Positions 36,283 to 44,895 of a stretch of DNA of 64,000 nt are shown here, piece by piece (within the stretch, counting starts at the first letter, position 1; each line of letters begins with the position of its first letter). The notes under the pieces were generated by a model, which was not told the origin of the DNA, searched no databases, and saw nothing but the letters and a program-made list of their open reading frames with translations. Source of the stretch: Legionella lytica (GTDB taxonomy: Bacteria > Pseudomonadota > Gammaproteobacteria > Legionellales > Legionellaceae). The stretch lies in the NCBI RefSeq assembly GCF_023921225.1, contig NZ_CP071527.1, positions 2,570,501 through 2,634,500 of the forward strand, in the 5' to 3' direction. The position numbers and the translations under genes are program-made.

Positions 36283-37413
36283 ATGGCGCATTCATTAAAT
36301 GATTTAATTACATCGCTTGCAACGATTTTAATTCGTTATCACGACAGCCAAGGAATCAATGTTTGTATTAAAGAAAGTGAACCAACCGCAATAAAAAAAG
36401 CCTCTCGTGAATACGCAATGAAATTGTTGCAATCAACTGATTTTGAGCAAGAATTTGAAAAGCTTAATGACGAATGCACAAAGAAATACACTGAACGCAA
36501 GGATTTACTTAAATTTATAAAAGATGAAATAGTGGAACTCAAAAAGATATCGGAACGAACCACTCCGTTTAGCGAAGGGGGTTCAGAAACTGATGAGTTA
36601 AGTGAATATAAAGACAAAGTAGCTCTATTACTCTTTGATTTTGTAAATTTACTGACTACTCTAAAAACCGCTATTTATCCTGTTCATGTCAAAGTACTTA
36701 ATGGTCCGAAAGAAACGACTCTAGGTTTATTAGGAATGAAAATCAATACAGGCTTTATGTATGGATTTGGTATGATAAAAAGCTCTCCCTTATCTCCATT
36801 TTGTAACTCTGGAGATTTGCTCAAAGAAGAATTACTGGAACGATTCAACCTTTCTGAAAAATCGATACGCTCGGAGATTAAAGTGGTCGCCGATCTCATC
36901 TGCGAAGGCCATCAACATGCTCTAATGGCAGCGAAACATAAAGAATTACAAACCACCACTACAAGCAAACCAGAAGCGCAAGATGAACAAGAAATTAGTT
37001 CTTTAAATACCGAGATAAAACTTTTAGAAGCAAAGCTTAGCGAAAAAGAAGAAAAGTTGCTGCAATTACAAAATACTATTAATGAGCTACAACAGAAAAT
37101 AGAAGTCGATGCGCAAGAGAGTAAAGTGCTAGAAAGTAAGCTTGTGGAAAAAGAAAAGGCATTAAAAGAGGCTGAGGTTACCATTGAAGAGCAAAAGCTC
37201 GCCATGGAAAAAATGCAAGAAGAGTTAAAATCCCTCAAAGAAGCAAAAGCAAGACCAAGCAATTCTAATAACATTCTTCCTCCCTTCTATACCACCAGTA
37301 GATTCCCATATCCGCTAATGTATGGCATCACTAAGGCTATGAGGGATGAGCCTAAGCAGGGTAATACATCATCCCCACTAGACGAGCCCCATGATGCAAC
37401 GTTCGATCTTTAA
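36283..37413 (+). CDS. coiled-coil protein of unknown function; putative effector
   Basis: A 376-residue protein with GGAGG about 9 bases before its ATG. Residues 1-215 are helical and unrecognised, with a central segment TTLGLLGMKINTGFMYGFGM. Residues about 235-325 are a strong coiled coil (ISSLNTEIKLLEAKLSEKEE, KVLESKLVEKEKALKEAE). The tail (about 330-376) is Pro/Ser-rich and ends EPHDATFDL. There is no signal peptide. It stands alone between pilM and mrcA, genes that are directly divergent in many relatives, so it is probably an insertion. Effector status is inferred from composition and genus. Confidence 0.6.
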   Translation: MAHSLNDLITSLATILIRYHDSQGINVCIKESEPTAIKKASREYAMKLLQSTDFEQEFEKLNDECTKKYTERKDLLKFIKDEIVELKKISERTTPFSEGGSETDELSEYKDKVALLLFDFVNLLTTLKTAIYPVHVKVLNGPKETTLGLLGMKINTGFMYGFGMIKSSPLSPFCNSGDLLKEELLERFNLSEKSIRSEIKVVADLICEGHQHALMAAKHKELQTTTTSKPEAQDEQEISSLNTEIKLLEAKLSEKEEKLLQLQNTINELQQKIEVDAQESKVLESKLVEKEKALKEAEVTIEEQKLAMEKMQEELKSLKEAKARPSNSNNILPPFYTTSRFPYPLMYGITKAMRDEPKQGNTSSPLDEPHDATFDL

Positions 37414-37427
37414 TTAATTCGTGATAC

Positions 37428-37459
37428 GTAGCCATATTAGCCGCGCTAATATGGGCTAC
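37428..37459. terminator. inverted repeat after the coiled-coil gene
   Basis: GTAGCCATATTAG and CTAATATGGGCTAC pair with one unpaired base around CCGCG. It is the same element type as 1065-1093 and 63507-63536, and lies between co-directional genes. Confidence 0.5.
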
Positions 37460-37577
37460 TCTTTCTAAATAATCTAACCTAATTGCAAAATTCTGCTCTT
37501 TTTTGTACAAAACTCGCAATCTTATAAGGAATCACGGTATAATGCGCCCCTAATTTCATTTTAAACAACATGACTCT

Positions 37578-39950
37578 ATGAAAAAAATGGCATATTTCTG
37601 GCGTAAAGGTCTATGGGCGCTAACGAGCCTGTTTTTCCTGTTATTAGGTGCAGGTAGCCTGGTATACCTCTATCTAGAAAGCCAGCTCCCCAATGTAGAC
37701 TCATTGAAAACAGTGCAATTACAAGTTCCCTTACAGATTTTCAGTAAAGAAGGTTTATTGATTCAAGAGTACGGTGAGAAAAAACGTATTCCCGTAACTT
37801 ACGATGAAATACCACAAACACTAATCCATGCACTTGTTGCAACCGAAGATCAACGCTTTTTTGAGCATCCAGGCGTTGACATCATGGGATTAGGACGTGC
37901 CGCAGTACGTATGGTGCGCACAGGAACCAAATCTCAGGGTGGTAGTACTATCACCATGCAGGTAGCACGTAACTTTTTCCTGTCACGTAAAAAGACCTTT
38001 CTACGTAAATTCAATGAAATCATGCTGGCTATAAAAATAGACCGCGAACTCAGTAAAGAAAAAATCCTGGAACTCTATCTAAATCGTATTTATTTAGGTA
38101 ACCGCGCCTATGGTGTAGGTGCCGCTGCAATGGTTTATTATGGTAAATCTCTAAAAGAACTTAATTTAGCTGAGTTGGCAATGCTTGCAGGGCTGCCTCA
38201 AGCACCATCTACACAAAATCCTATAGCCAATCCACTCGCCGCTAAAAAACGTCGCGACCACGTATTAGAACGCCTTCTGGAAGAAAAATACATTACTGAA
38301 GAACAATACCAAGATGCGATTAACCAGCCAATCACTGCAAAATATCATGGCACTGACATTAAAGTTAGCGCACCCTATGTTGCGGAAATGATTCGTCAAT
38401 CTTTATACGATAACTTCGGCCCTGATGCTTACACTAAAGGGTACAAGGTGTACACCAGCATTGACGGTAATCTACAAAATACAGCAAACCAAGTTGTAGA
38501 AAAGAATCTGATTGCCTACGATCATCGCCATGGTTATCGCGGTCCAATTGCCACCATTGGTGAGCAAGACAGCAAGTCCTTGAGTGCAATCCAAAAAAAC
38601 TTGGAAAAATACCCTGCCCTAAACCATCTAGTTCCAGCAGTAGTTACTGAAGTACATGACCGTGCAGCAACTGTAACCTTACAAAATGGGCATACAGTAA
38701 TTATTCCTTGGGCCGGTTTATCTTGGGCAAGACCCGCTCTTAAAAGTGGTTGGATGGGTAAACCCCCAACTAAAGCAATGCAAGTTGTTGCGGTAGGTGA
38801 CATAGTCTATGTGCATTCAACTAAGGAACATTGGGAATTAGCTCAAATACCTGAAGCTGAATCGGCTATGGTCGCTTTAAATCCTAACAATGGTGCCATT
38901 GAGGTATTGGTTGGTGGATTTAACTTCCAAAAAAGTAAATTTAACCGGGCTACTCAATCAAGCAGGCAACCAGGCTCCAGCTTTAAGCCCTTTGTTTATG
39001 CCGCAGCATTAAACAATGGTTATAGCTTGGCGACCTTAATCAACGATGCGCCGATTGTTGTTGATGATCCAAGCCAACCTAATTTATGGCGTCCTCATAA
39101 TGTTAATTTAAAATTCAATGGACCCACTCGCTTAAAACAAGCTTTAGTTCAGTCGAAGAACCTAGTATCTATTCGTATTCTGGACGATATTGGGATTAAT
39201 TATTCCATCGACTTCCTGTCTCGTTTTGGCTTTAACAAGAAAACATTACCAAGAGGCTTGTCTCTTGCTCTAGGAAGCTTATCAATTAGCCCTATGGATT
39301 TAACTGCTGCCTATGCCGTATTTGCAAATGGTGGTTATAAAGTAGAGCCTTATCTTATCGACCACATTACCGATAAAGATGGTAAAGTTCTGCTGCAAGC
39401 AAAGCCTTCTGTTGCCTGCTCTCAGTGTGATACGAATGTTGATCATTCAGCCTTAGCGCCTAGGGTAATTCCTGGAGACATTGCTTATCTAATGACTTCT
39501 GCATTAAAAGATGTAATTCAGCATGGTACTGCACGAGCTGCAAGAGTACTTAATCGTCAAGATATTGCCGGTAAAACGGGTACAACAAACGATCAAGTAG
39601 ATGCGTGGTTTGCTGGATTTAATGGTGATTTAGTCGTTACTTCATGGATAGGTTTTGATAATCCCAAATCACTACATGAATACGCAGCGAGTCTTGCCCT
39701 CCCCTTATGGATTGATTTCATGAAGGTAGCACTTAAAGGTAAGCCTGAACATGACATGAAGCAGCCTGAGGATGTCGTTGCAGTTCGCATTGACCCAAGC
39801 AGTGGCCTCCTGGCTAGACCAAATCAACCCAATGGTATTATTGAGTATTTCCGCCAGAAGGAAATTCCTGCAGAGGAAGATCCAACTCTGATGTATAATG
39901 CGAGTAATGATCAAGGGCAAATGGCACCTGTCGAAGAAAGCTTGTTTTAA
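37578..39950 (+). CDS. mrcA: penicillin-binding protein 1A (class A PBP)
   Basis: Bifunctional peptidoglycan glycosyltransferase and transpeptidase. The 790-residue protein has a cytoplasmic/membrane N-terminus (ALTSLFFLLLGAGSLVYLYL). In the GT51 domain the catalytic Glu90 sits in ATEDQRFFEHPG, followed by KSQGGSTITMQVARNFFLS and KEKILELYLNRIYLGNRAYG. The transpeptidase has SSFK (in RQPGSSFKPFVYAA), SKN and KTGTT in DIAGKTGTTNDQVDAWF. Length is normal. It is divergent from pilMNOPQ, the usual arrangement, apart from the intervening coiled-coil gene. Confidence 0.96.
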   Translation: MKKMAYFWRKGLWALTSLFFLLLGAGSLVYLYLESQLPNVDSLKTVQLQVPLQIFSKEGLLIQEYGEKKRIPVTYDEIPQTLIHALVATEDQRFFEHPGVDIMGLGRAAVRMVRTGTKSQGGSTITMQVARNFFLSRKKTFLRKFNEIMLAIKIDRELSKEKILELYLNRIYLGNRAYGVGAAAMVYYGKSLKELNLAELAMLAGLPQAPSTQNPIANPLAAKKRRDHVLERLLEEKYITEEQYQDAINQPITAKYHGTDIKVSAPYVAEMIRQSLYDNFGPDAYTKGYKVYTSIDGNLQNTANQVVEKNLIAYDHRHGYRGPIATIGEQDSKSLSAIQKNLEKYPALNHLVPAVVTEVHDRAATVTLQNGHTVIIPWAGLSWARPALKSGWMGKPPTKAMQVVAVGDIVYVHSTKEHWELAQIPEAESAMVALNPNNGAIEVLVGGFNFQKSKFNRATQSSRQPGSSFKPFVYAAALNNGYSLATLINDAPIVVDDPSQPNLWRPHNVNLKFNGPTRLKQALVQSKNLVSIRILDDIGINYSIDFLSRFGFNKKTLPRGLSLALGSLSISPMDLTAAYAVFANGGYKVEPYLIDHITDKDGKVLLQAKPSVACSQCDTNVDHSALAPRVIPGDIAYLMTSALKDVIQHGTARAARVLNRQDIAGKTGTTNDQVDAWFAGFNGDLVVTSWIGFDNPKSLHEYAASLALPLWIDFMKVALKGKPEHDMKQPEDVVAVRIDPSSGLLARPNQPNGIIEYFRQKEIPAEEDPTLMYNASNDQGQMAPVEESLF

Positions 39951-39961
39951 TTCAAGCACCG

Positions 39962-40006
39962 CGAAGCCCAACATAGGGAGAATTGAAACTCCATTGTTGG
40001 GCTTCG
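39962..40006 (+). terminator. hairpin downstream of mrcA
   Basis: CGAAGCCCAACA (39962-39973) and TGTTGGGCTTCG (39995-40006) form a 12-bp perfect stem just after the mrcA stop. It shares the GCCCAACA core with the dispersed palindromes. Confidence 0.6.
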
Positions 40007-40134
40007 TTGCATTCAACATCAATCCACGCCACCAATAGTCCAAAAAATAAACCGAATGCTCATAAATTAGAAAAAACTCGAAGTTCAACTATACTCACTT
40101 TGAGGATATAATAATCTAATAAAGGAGCAATTCT

Positions 40135-40332
40135 ATGTTCATGTCCCATATGAAAAAAGTTATATTAGGCTTGGCTATTATCAGTTTTACCTCTACTAGT
40201 TTTGCAGCTTGGGTCACTAATAGAAACCATACTAATTGTACGGGCAATACATGTCACCATACTTCGGTTCATAAAACCTGCTACCATGGCAATTGCAAAG
40301 TGGTAAGGCATGGCAATACTTGGCATAGATAA
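40135..40332 (+). CDS. small secreted His/Cys-rich protein
   Basis: A 65-residue protein with a signal peptide (MKKVILGLAIISFTSTSFAA), leaving a mature chain of about 40 residues with several His and four Cys (NHTNCTGNTCHHTSVHKTC, YHGNC). AAAGGAG lies 7 bases before ATG 40135, so the longer N-terminus is likely. The His/Cys spacing suggests metal binding or disulfides, but no family is recognised. Confidence 0.7.
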   Translation: MFMSHMKKVILGLAIISFTSTSFAAWVTNRNHTNCTGNTCHHTSVHKTCYHGNCKVVRHGNTWHR

Positions 40333-40437
40333 GCTCAATGCAGTCATTAGCCAGTAGCCTTGATGTCGCGTAATCAAGGCTACTCAACAATGGAGATTCA
40401 ATTCCACACCATATTGGGCTTCCCGCCAACTAGTATC

Positions 40438-41706
40438 CTAACTGAATTCTAGCGTAGATGTAGATGGCTCATCGGATATTGCTTTTGGTAATTTGTCTTT
40501 ATAACAGTCCATTAATTTTTTATCACAGTCAGCTTTCCGGGCCAGAATATCTAACTTTGAGTCTTGCACCCGTTTTGCATCGTCCTTTTTTTCAGGCAAA
40601 ACAACTGGAAATTCATTTACACTATCCAAATACTTTTTGAGGCTACTCAATGGTTGCTCATGTTTAATATAAGCCTCTGCAATGCGCGGATAGACCCAGA
40701 AATCTCTCAAATTGAAACTCAATTCATGTTTATGCGTCTCAAGCAGGTTTTTCATTGTTGCAAAATCTCCATGCTGCGCATAGGAGAGCATGCGCTCCCC
40801 TATCGATAATTCTTGAGAGACGCATAACAAATCCAGTGGGTCAATCTGAACATCATGAATCACTGGCTTCAACCCAAGCTTCATCGCACAGACATTAAGC
40901 GCCCTAATGTTTGCCGGTGAAAAATAAGCATGCGTATAATTTACTAACTGGGTCAAATCAACCTTTCCTCCAGCATGCACTGTGTTGAATAACTCTTGCG
41001 TGTATTTTCCAGTATCATGCTTAATTACACTCCCTATTTTAAACTGCCAATCTCCTTGCTCATCTTGAAAAAATAGAATATTTTCATATCCCATGGCATC
41101 CAAAATAATATTAGTGTCTTGATAAAAATCACGGTAATGTTCCAAAAATTCAATCATAACTTCTTTTAATTGCTCATCCTCATCCAAACGCTGCAAAATA
41201 GCCCCCATGCGCTCATCTAAGATTCCATAATCTTTTAGACTAAATCCATGCTCAGAGCCATTTGGCTGCATCAAGGCTTTATTTGCCTTAACAAATAACT
41301 CGTATTGATGCTCCATTAAATAAAGATCAAGCTCTATAGGCTCTATTTTGAAATCAAATTTATTATCCGCCTTGAAACATTTCTCATAAGAAACAATGGA
41401 CAATGCTGCAATTCGAGGCTCTTCGCTGGGTAATTGTACCTCTGAAACCGTATGTTGTTCTCGTATACATCGTTGTTTGCCATTTTTGTCAAAACATTCG
41501 TATAAAACAGCATACTTTTTCTCGAGTTCTTCAAGTTCTTGAGTGGTGGAATTTTGTTTCATTAATTTAATAATATACGGAGCTTCTGGAAAGCGATAAA
41601 GAATATGCGTTCCCCCTTCAGCGATGCGCTCAGCCTGAGTCAAATCAATTGCCCCAGATTGAGTTTTGGGTACGGAAGCTAATAAGTTATTCATGGAATT
41701 TATCAT
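40438..41706 (-). CDS. unknown protein with a possible kinase-like fold; putative effector
   Basis: A protein of about 422 residues from ATG 41706 (MINSMNNLLASVPK); the upstream extension to 41778 reads as a poor hydrophobic start. Residues about 23-45 (ERIAEGGTHILYRF...PYIIKLMK) look like a Gly-rich loop followed by a VAIK-type lysine. A later part (AMGYENILFFQDEQGDWQFK, then IGSVIKHD) resembles the N-lobe to C-lobe catalytic Asn and metal-binding strand of eukaryotic-like kinases, with no clear HRD or DFG. The C-terminal third is helical, with HGDFATMKNLLETHKHELSF like a single ankyrin-type pair. Stand-alone; the kinase reading is tentative. Confidence 0.55.
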   Translation of the reverse strand: MINSMNNLLASVPKTQSGAIDLTQAERIAEGGTHILYRFPEAPYIIKLMKQNSTTQELEELEKKYAVLYECFDKNGKQRCIREQHTVSEVQLPSEEPRIAALSIVSYEKCFKADNKFDFKIEPIELDLYLMEHQYELFVKANKALMQPNGSEHGFSLKDYGILDERMGAILQRLDEDEQLKEVMIEFLEHYRDFYQDTNIILDAMGYENILFFQDEQGDWQFKIGSVIKHDTGKYTQELFNTVHAGGKVDLTQLVNYTHAYFSPANIRALNVCAMKLGLKPVIHDVQIDPLDLLCVSQELSIGERMLSYAQHGDFATMKNLLETHKHELSFNLRDFWVYPRIAEAYIKHEQPLSSLKKYLDSVNEFPVVLPEKKDDAKRVQDSKLDILARKADCDKKLMDCYKDKLPKAISDEPSTSTLEFS

Positions 41707-41855
41707 TCTATGCTCACTTAATCTTAGATAGCCTGAAATTATACGGTAGATGAAATAAGCGATTTTTAACCAGTACATTAAATTTACATATCATTTACAA
41801 CTCATTTAAATAGGTATTATTATGCAGATAACCTTGAAAGGAATATCAACTGGCG

Positions 41856-42590
41856 ATGATAACACTACATGATGTTCACAAGTCATTTGATGACAATGTA
41901 TCTTACGCAGTTAAAAACATTAACCTAAGCGTTGCTGATGGGGAAACATTAGTACTTTTAGGCTCTTCAGGCAGTGGGAAATCAACTCTACTGCAACTAA
42001 TAAATAATACATTAACACCTAGCTCCGGTCGGATAGAAATTGATGGCAAATTAATCGGTGATTATCCTCAAGTGCAATTGCGACGTTCAATGGGATTTGT
42101 ATTCCAACATACAGGCTTATTTCCTCATATGACAGTAGCTCAAAACATAGCCATTCTCATGCGCTTAATGAACATCAAAAAGAAGACACGAATTAGCCGT
42201 GTTCACCAATTATTAGAGTTAGTTAACCTAGACCCCAAGCACTATGTGAATCGCTATCCTGATGAACTCTCAGGCGGTGAACAACAACGGGTTGGTGTTG
42301 CGCGAGCCTTAGCAACTGATCCTAACTACATATTGATGGATGAGCCTTTTGCAGCACTGGATGCAATTACCCGTGACGCATTACAAAATGAAATCATTGC
42401 GTTAAAGAAAAAATTTAATAAAACCATTCTTTTTGTTACTCATGATATTAATGAAGCCTTTCGTTTGGCGGACAGAGTTGCCATTATGCATCAAGGCAAC
42501 CTTGAACAAATTGGCTCGAAAAAAGATGTATTCACTCAACCTGCTACCGATTTTGTGAAGCAATTACTGAATAAAACAAATTATGGATAA
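41856..42590 (+). CDS. ABC transporter ATP-binding protein, OpuC/ProV (betaine/ergothioneine) type
   Basis: A 244-residue ATPase with Walker A LLGSSGSGKSTLLQLI (about residues 36-51), the Q-loop in GFVFQHTGLFPHMTV, signature LSGGEQQRVGVARALA (about 140), Walker B YILMDEPFAALDAITR and switch His in ILFVTHDINEA. It lacks the C-terminal CBS pair of ProV/OpuCA. Its stop overlaps the next gene by 8 bases, which encodes a fused permease and binding protein, so this is a two-gene importer. Confidence 0.93.
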   Translation: MITLHDVHKSFDDNVSYAVKNINLSVADGETLVLLGSSGSGKSTLLQLINNTLTPSSGRIEIDGKLIGDYPQVQLRRSMGFVFQHTGLFPHMTVAQNIAILMRLMNIKKKTRISRVHQLLELVNLDPKHYVNRYPDELSGGEQQRVGVARALATDPNYILMDEPFAALDAITRDALQNEIIALKKKFNKTILFVTHDINEAFRLADRVAIMHQGNLEQIGSKKDVFTQPATDFVKQLLNKTNYG

Positions 42591-44127
42591 TTATTGGGAT
42601 GTAATAAAAATACATTTACCTGAGCTCTATACTAAATTAATCGAACACATCTCCATATCGCTTTCAGCCATGCTCATCGCGATTATAATTGGTGTAAGTT
42701 TAGGGTTGCTTATTAACCACTACTCCAAATTAAGAACACCTATTCTCGCGCTTACTAATATATTTCAAACCATCCCCAGCATTGCATTACTCGGTTTCTT
42801 AATTCCCATAGTAGGAATCGGATTAGCTCCTACATTAATTGTATTAATAGTCTATGCCTTATTACCGATTACCAGTACCACCTATACCGGATTAAAAGAA
42901 ATTCCAAACAGCTACCTGCATGTCGCAGATAGTTTGGGTTTTACCCGCTGGCAGCGCTTATACCTTGTTGAGTTCCCCCTAGCCCTTCCTGTAATCATGA
43001 CTGGTATTCGAACCGCCATGGTAATGGTCATAGGAATTACAACCATTGCCGCCTTTATTGGTGCAGGTGGTTTGGGCGATTTTATTACCCAAGGGTTATC
43101 CTTAAATGATCCCCTGTTTATTTTATTAGGTGCAATTCCAGTTGCTTTACTTGCATTAAGTGTCGACTATGTCATGGCAACATTAACCACTTTACTATCA
43201 GGACGCCATCGTTTAACAGTGCGCTTTAAAAAAACGAAACTGATTTTAGTGAGTCTCATTACAGGAACCTTATTTTTGATTGCCGCCCAACCGCTAATCT
43301 CCTCATGTCTTCCAAAAAGCGTTATTATTATTGGCTCTAAAGACTTTACCGAACAATATCTATTAGGTCATTTGATGGCCGAGTTACTGGAGGTAAAAAC
43401 TGATTTGCATGTGGTGAAAAAATTTAATCTAGGAAGCACAACGATTTTACATAATGCTTTATTAACAGGGCAAATTGACCTCTATCCAGAGTATACAGGC
43501 ACAGCGTATCGTGTTGTGTTAAAAAAGGAGGATCAACTTAATCCGCAGCAACTCTACGATTATGTCAGCGCAATCTATAAAAAAAATTACGAGCTAATTT
43601 GGCTATCCCCCTTTGGATTTGACAACTCCGAAACCTTAGCCATCAAAAAAGAATTTGCCCAACAACACCACTTAGTCAATTTAAGTGACTTAAGTCAGAT
43701 GGCAAATACACTAACGCTTGCCGTTCCCGCAGAATTTCTAAAACGTTCGGATGGCTTGCCAGGCCTTACTCGAACCTATGATTTTCATTTTCAGAAAATC
43801 ATACAGGTGCAACCTAATCTGGTTTATCAAGCGATTAAAAATGATGCCGTACACGTCATCGCAGCCTTTACTACCGATGGAAAGATACCCGAATTTAATT
43901 TAAGCATCTTACATGATGATAAGCATTTTTATCCCCCCTATGATGCAGCCCCAATAATTCGCAATTCCACACTTAAAAACTATCCTCAAATCGCCTTAGT
44001 ATTAGCTCCGTTATTGGGAACTCTAAATAATAAAACCATGCAGCATTTAAATTACCAAATCGATGTAAAAAAAATCCCCCCACAAAAAGTTGCTCATGAT
44101 TTTTTGGTGAGCCGCAAACTTATTTAA
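42583..44127 (+). CDS. fused ABC permease and substrate-binding protein (OpuCB-OpuCC / EgtU type)
   Basis: A 514-residue fusion. Residues about 15-210 are a permease with five or so membrane helices and the EAA loop (ITSTTYTGLKEIPNSYLHVADSLGFTRWQRLYLVEFPLALP). After a sixth helix (ILVSLITGTLFLIAAQPLI), residues about 245-514 are an OpuAC-type binding domain: IIIGSKDFTEQYLLGHLMAELLE, LGSTTILHNALLTGQIDLYPEYTGT. Such fusions import glycine betaine, choline, carnitine or, in EgtU, ergothioneine; which one cannot be told here. Overlaps the ATPase gene. Confidence 0.92.
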   Translation: MDNYWDVIKIHLPELYTKLIEHISISLSAMLIAIIIGVSLGLLINHYSKLRTPILALTNIFQTIPSIALLGFLIPIVGIGLAPTLIVLIVYALLPITSTTYTGLKEIPNSYLHVADSLGFTRWQRLYLVEFPLALPVIMTGIRTAMVMVIGITTIAAFIGAGGLGDFITQGLSLNDPLFILLGAIPVALLALSVDYVMATLTTLLSGRHRLTVRFKKTKLILVSLITGTLFLIAAQPLISSCLPKSVIIIGSKDFTEQYLLGHLMAELLEVKTDLHVVKKFNLGSTTILHNALLTGQIDLYPEYTGTAYRVVLKKEDQLNPQQLYDYVSAIYKKNYELIWLSPFGFDNSETLAIKKEFAQQHHLVNLSDLSQMANTLTLAVPAEFLKRSDGLPGLTRTYDFHFQKIIQVQPNLVYQAIKNDAVHVIAAFTTDGKIPEFNLSILHDDKHFYPPYDAAPIIRNSTLKNYPQIALVLAPLLGTLNNKTMQHLNYQIDVKKIPPQKVAHDFLVSRKLI

Positions 44128-44328
44128 GGCAGAAATATACAGTTGCAAGCAACCAGCCTACGTCTAAATTTAGCCTGGATGAAGCACAGCGTAATCCGGG
44201 AGGTCTTGAGCGCAGCGATTTCATTAAGTTACAATTCCGGTCAACCCTCCAGTATAAATCTATTTGATTCATCCCAACATAAAGCTTTATTATTCATACT
44301 TTCAATTAATTCATCGTTCATAAAACTT

Positions 44329-44775
44329 ATGTTACATATTGTTCTTTACCAGCCTGAAATCCCTCCCAATACAGGGAATATTATTCGCTTATGTGCCAAT
44401 ACTGGCGCAAAATTGCATTTAATCCATCCTCTTGGATTTTCCTTAGAAGAAAAAGCATTAAGACGTGCCGGTCTGGACTATCATGAATGGGCCTCGGTTA
44501 TTGAATATGAAAGTTGGGAGGCCTTTGTTCAACAACATCAGAATAAAACTATTTATACCTTGAGTTCTAAAGCAAAGACGACTTATAGCAGCGTTCAATA
44601 TACTCAGGAAGATATGCTTTTATTCGGACCCGAATCTCGTGGCTTGCCGCGGGAAATAGTAAATCACTACAACTCGCTTTACATACCCATGCGGGAGAAT
44701 AATCGAAGTTTGAATCTTTCAAATGCAGTTGCTGTTGTTTTATATGAAGCGTGGAGACAATTGGATTTTAAATAA
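44329..44775 (+). CDS. trmL: tRNA (cytidine(34)-2'-O)-methyltransferase TrmL
   Basis: SPOUT methyltransferase that modifies the wobble base of tRNA-Leu. From ATG 44329 it has 148 residues, starting MLHIVLYQPEIPPNTGNIIR, the conserved family start. The trefoil-knot motifs are LLFGPESRGLP and IPMRENNRSLNLSNAVAVVLYEAWRQL. I reject the longer frame from 44143, whose first 62 residues run through a dispersed repeat. Confidence 0.95.
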   Translation: MLHIVLYQPEIPPNTGNIIRLCANTGAKLHLIHPLGFSLEEKALRRAGLDYHEWASVIEYESWEAFVQQHQNKTIYTLSSKAKTTYSSVQYTQEDMLLFGPESRGLPREIVNHYNSLYIPMRENNRSLNLSNAVAVVLYEAWRQLDFK

Positions 44776-44895
44776 ACGACTGTAATCCGGGCGATGCTAT
44801 CGTAGGACCACCATTGGGCTATTCCCAATGCTAGATAGACCTGACAAAACCACGCCCTATGCGTTACACTTAATATTTTTTGCCGAGATTGAAAA

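Noticed and set aside
36912..37274. Minus-strand frame of 120 Ser/Cys-rich codons
   Set aside because: It is the complement of the coiled-coil coding region; the Ser/Cys bias follows from Glu/Lys codons on the other strand.
44143..44328. Longer N-terminus for TrmL
   Set aside because: The family starts at MLHIVLYQPEIPPNTGN; the upstream frame runs through a dispersed non-coding repeat.
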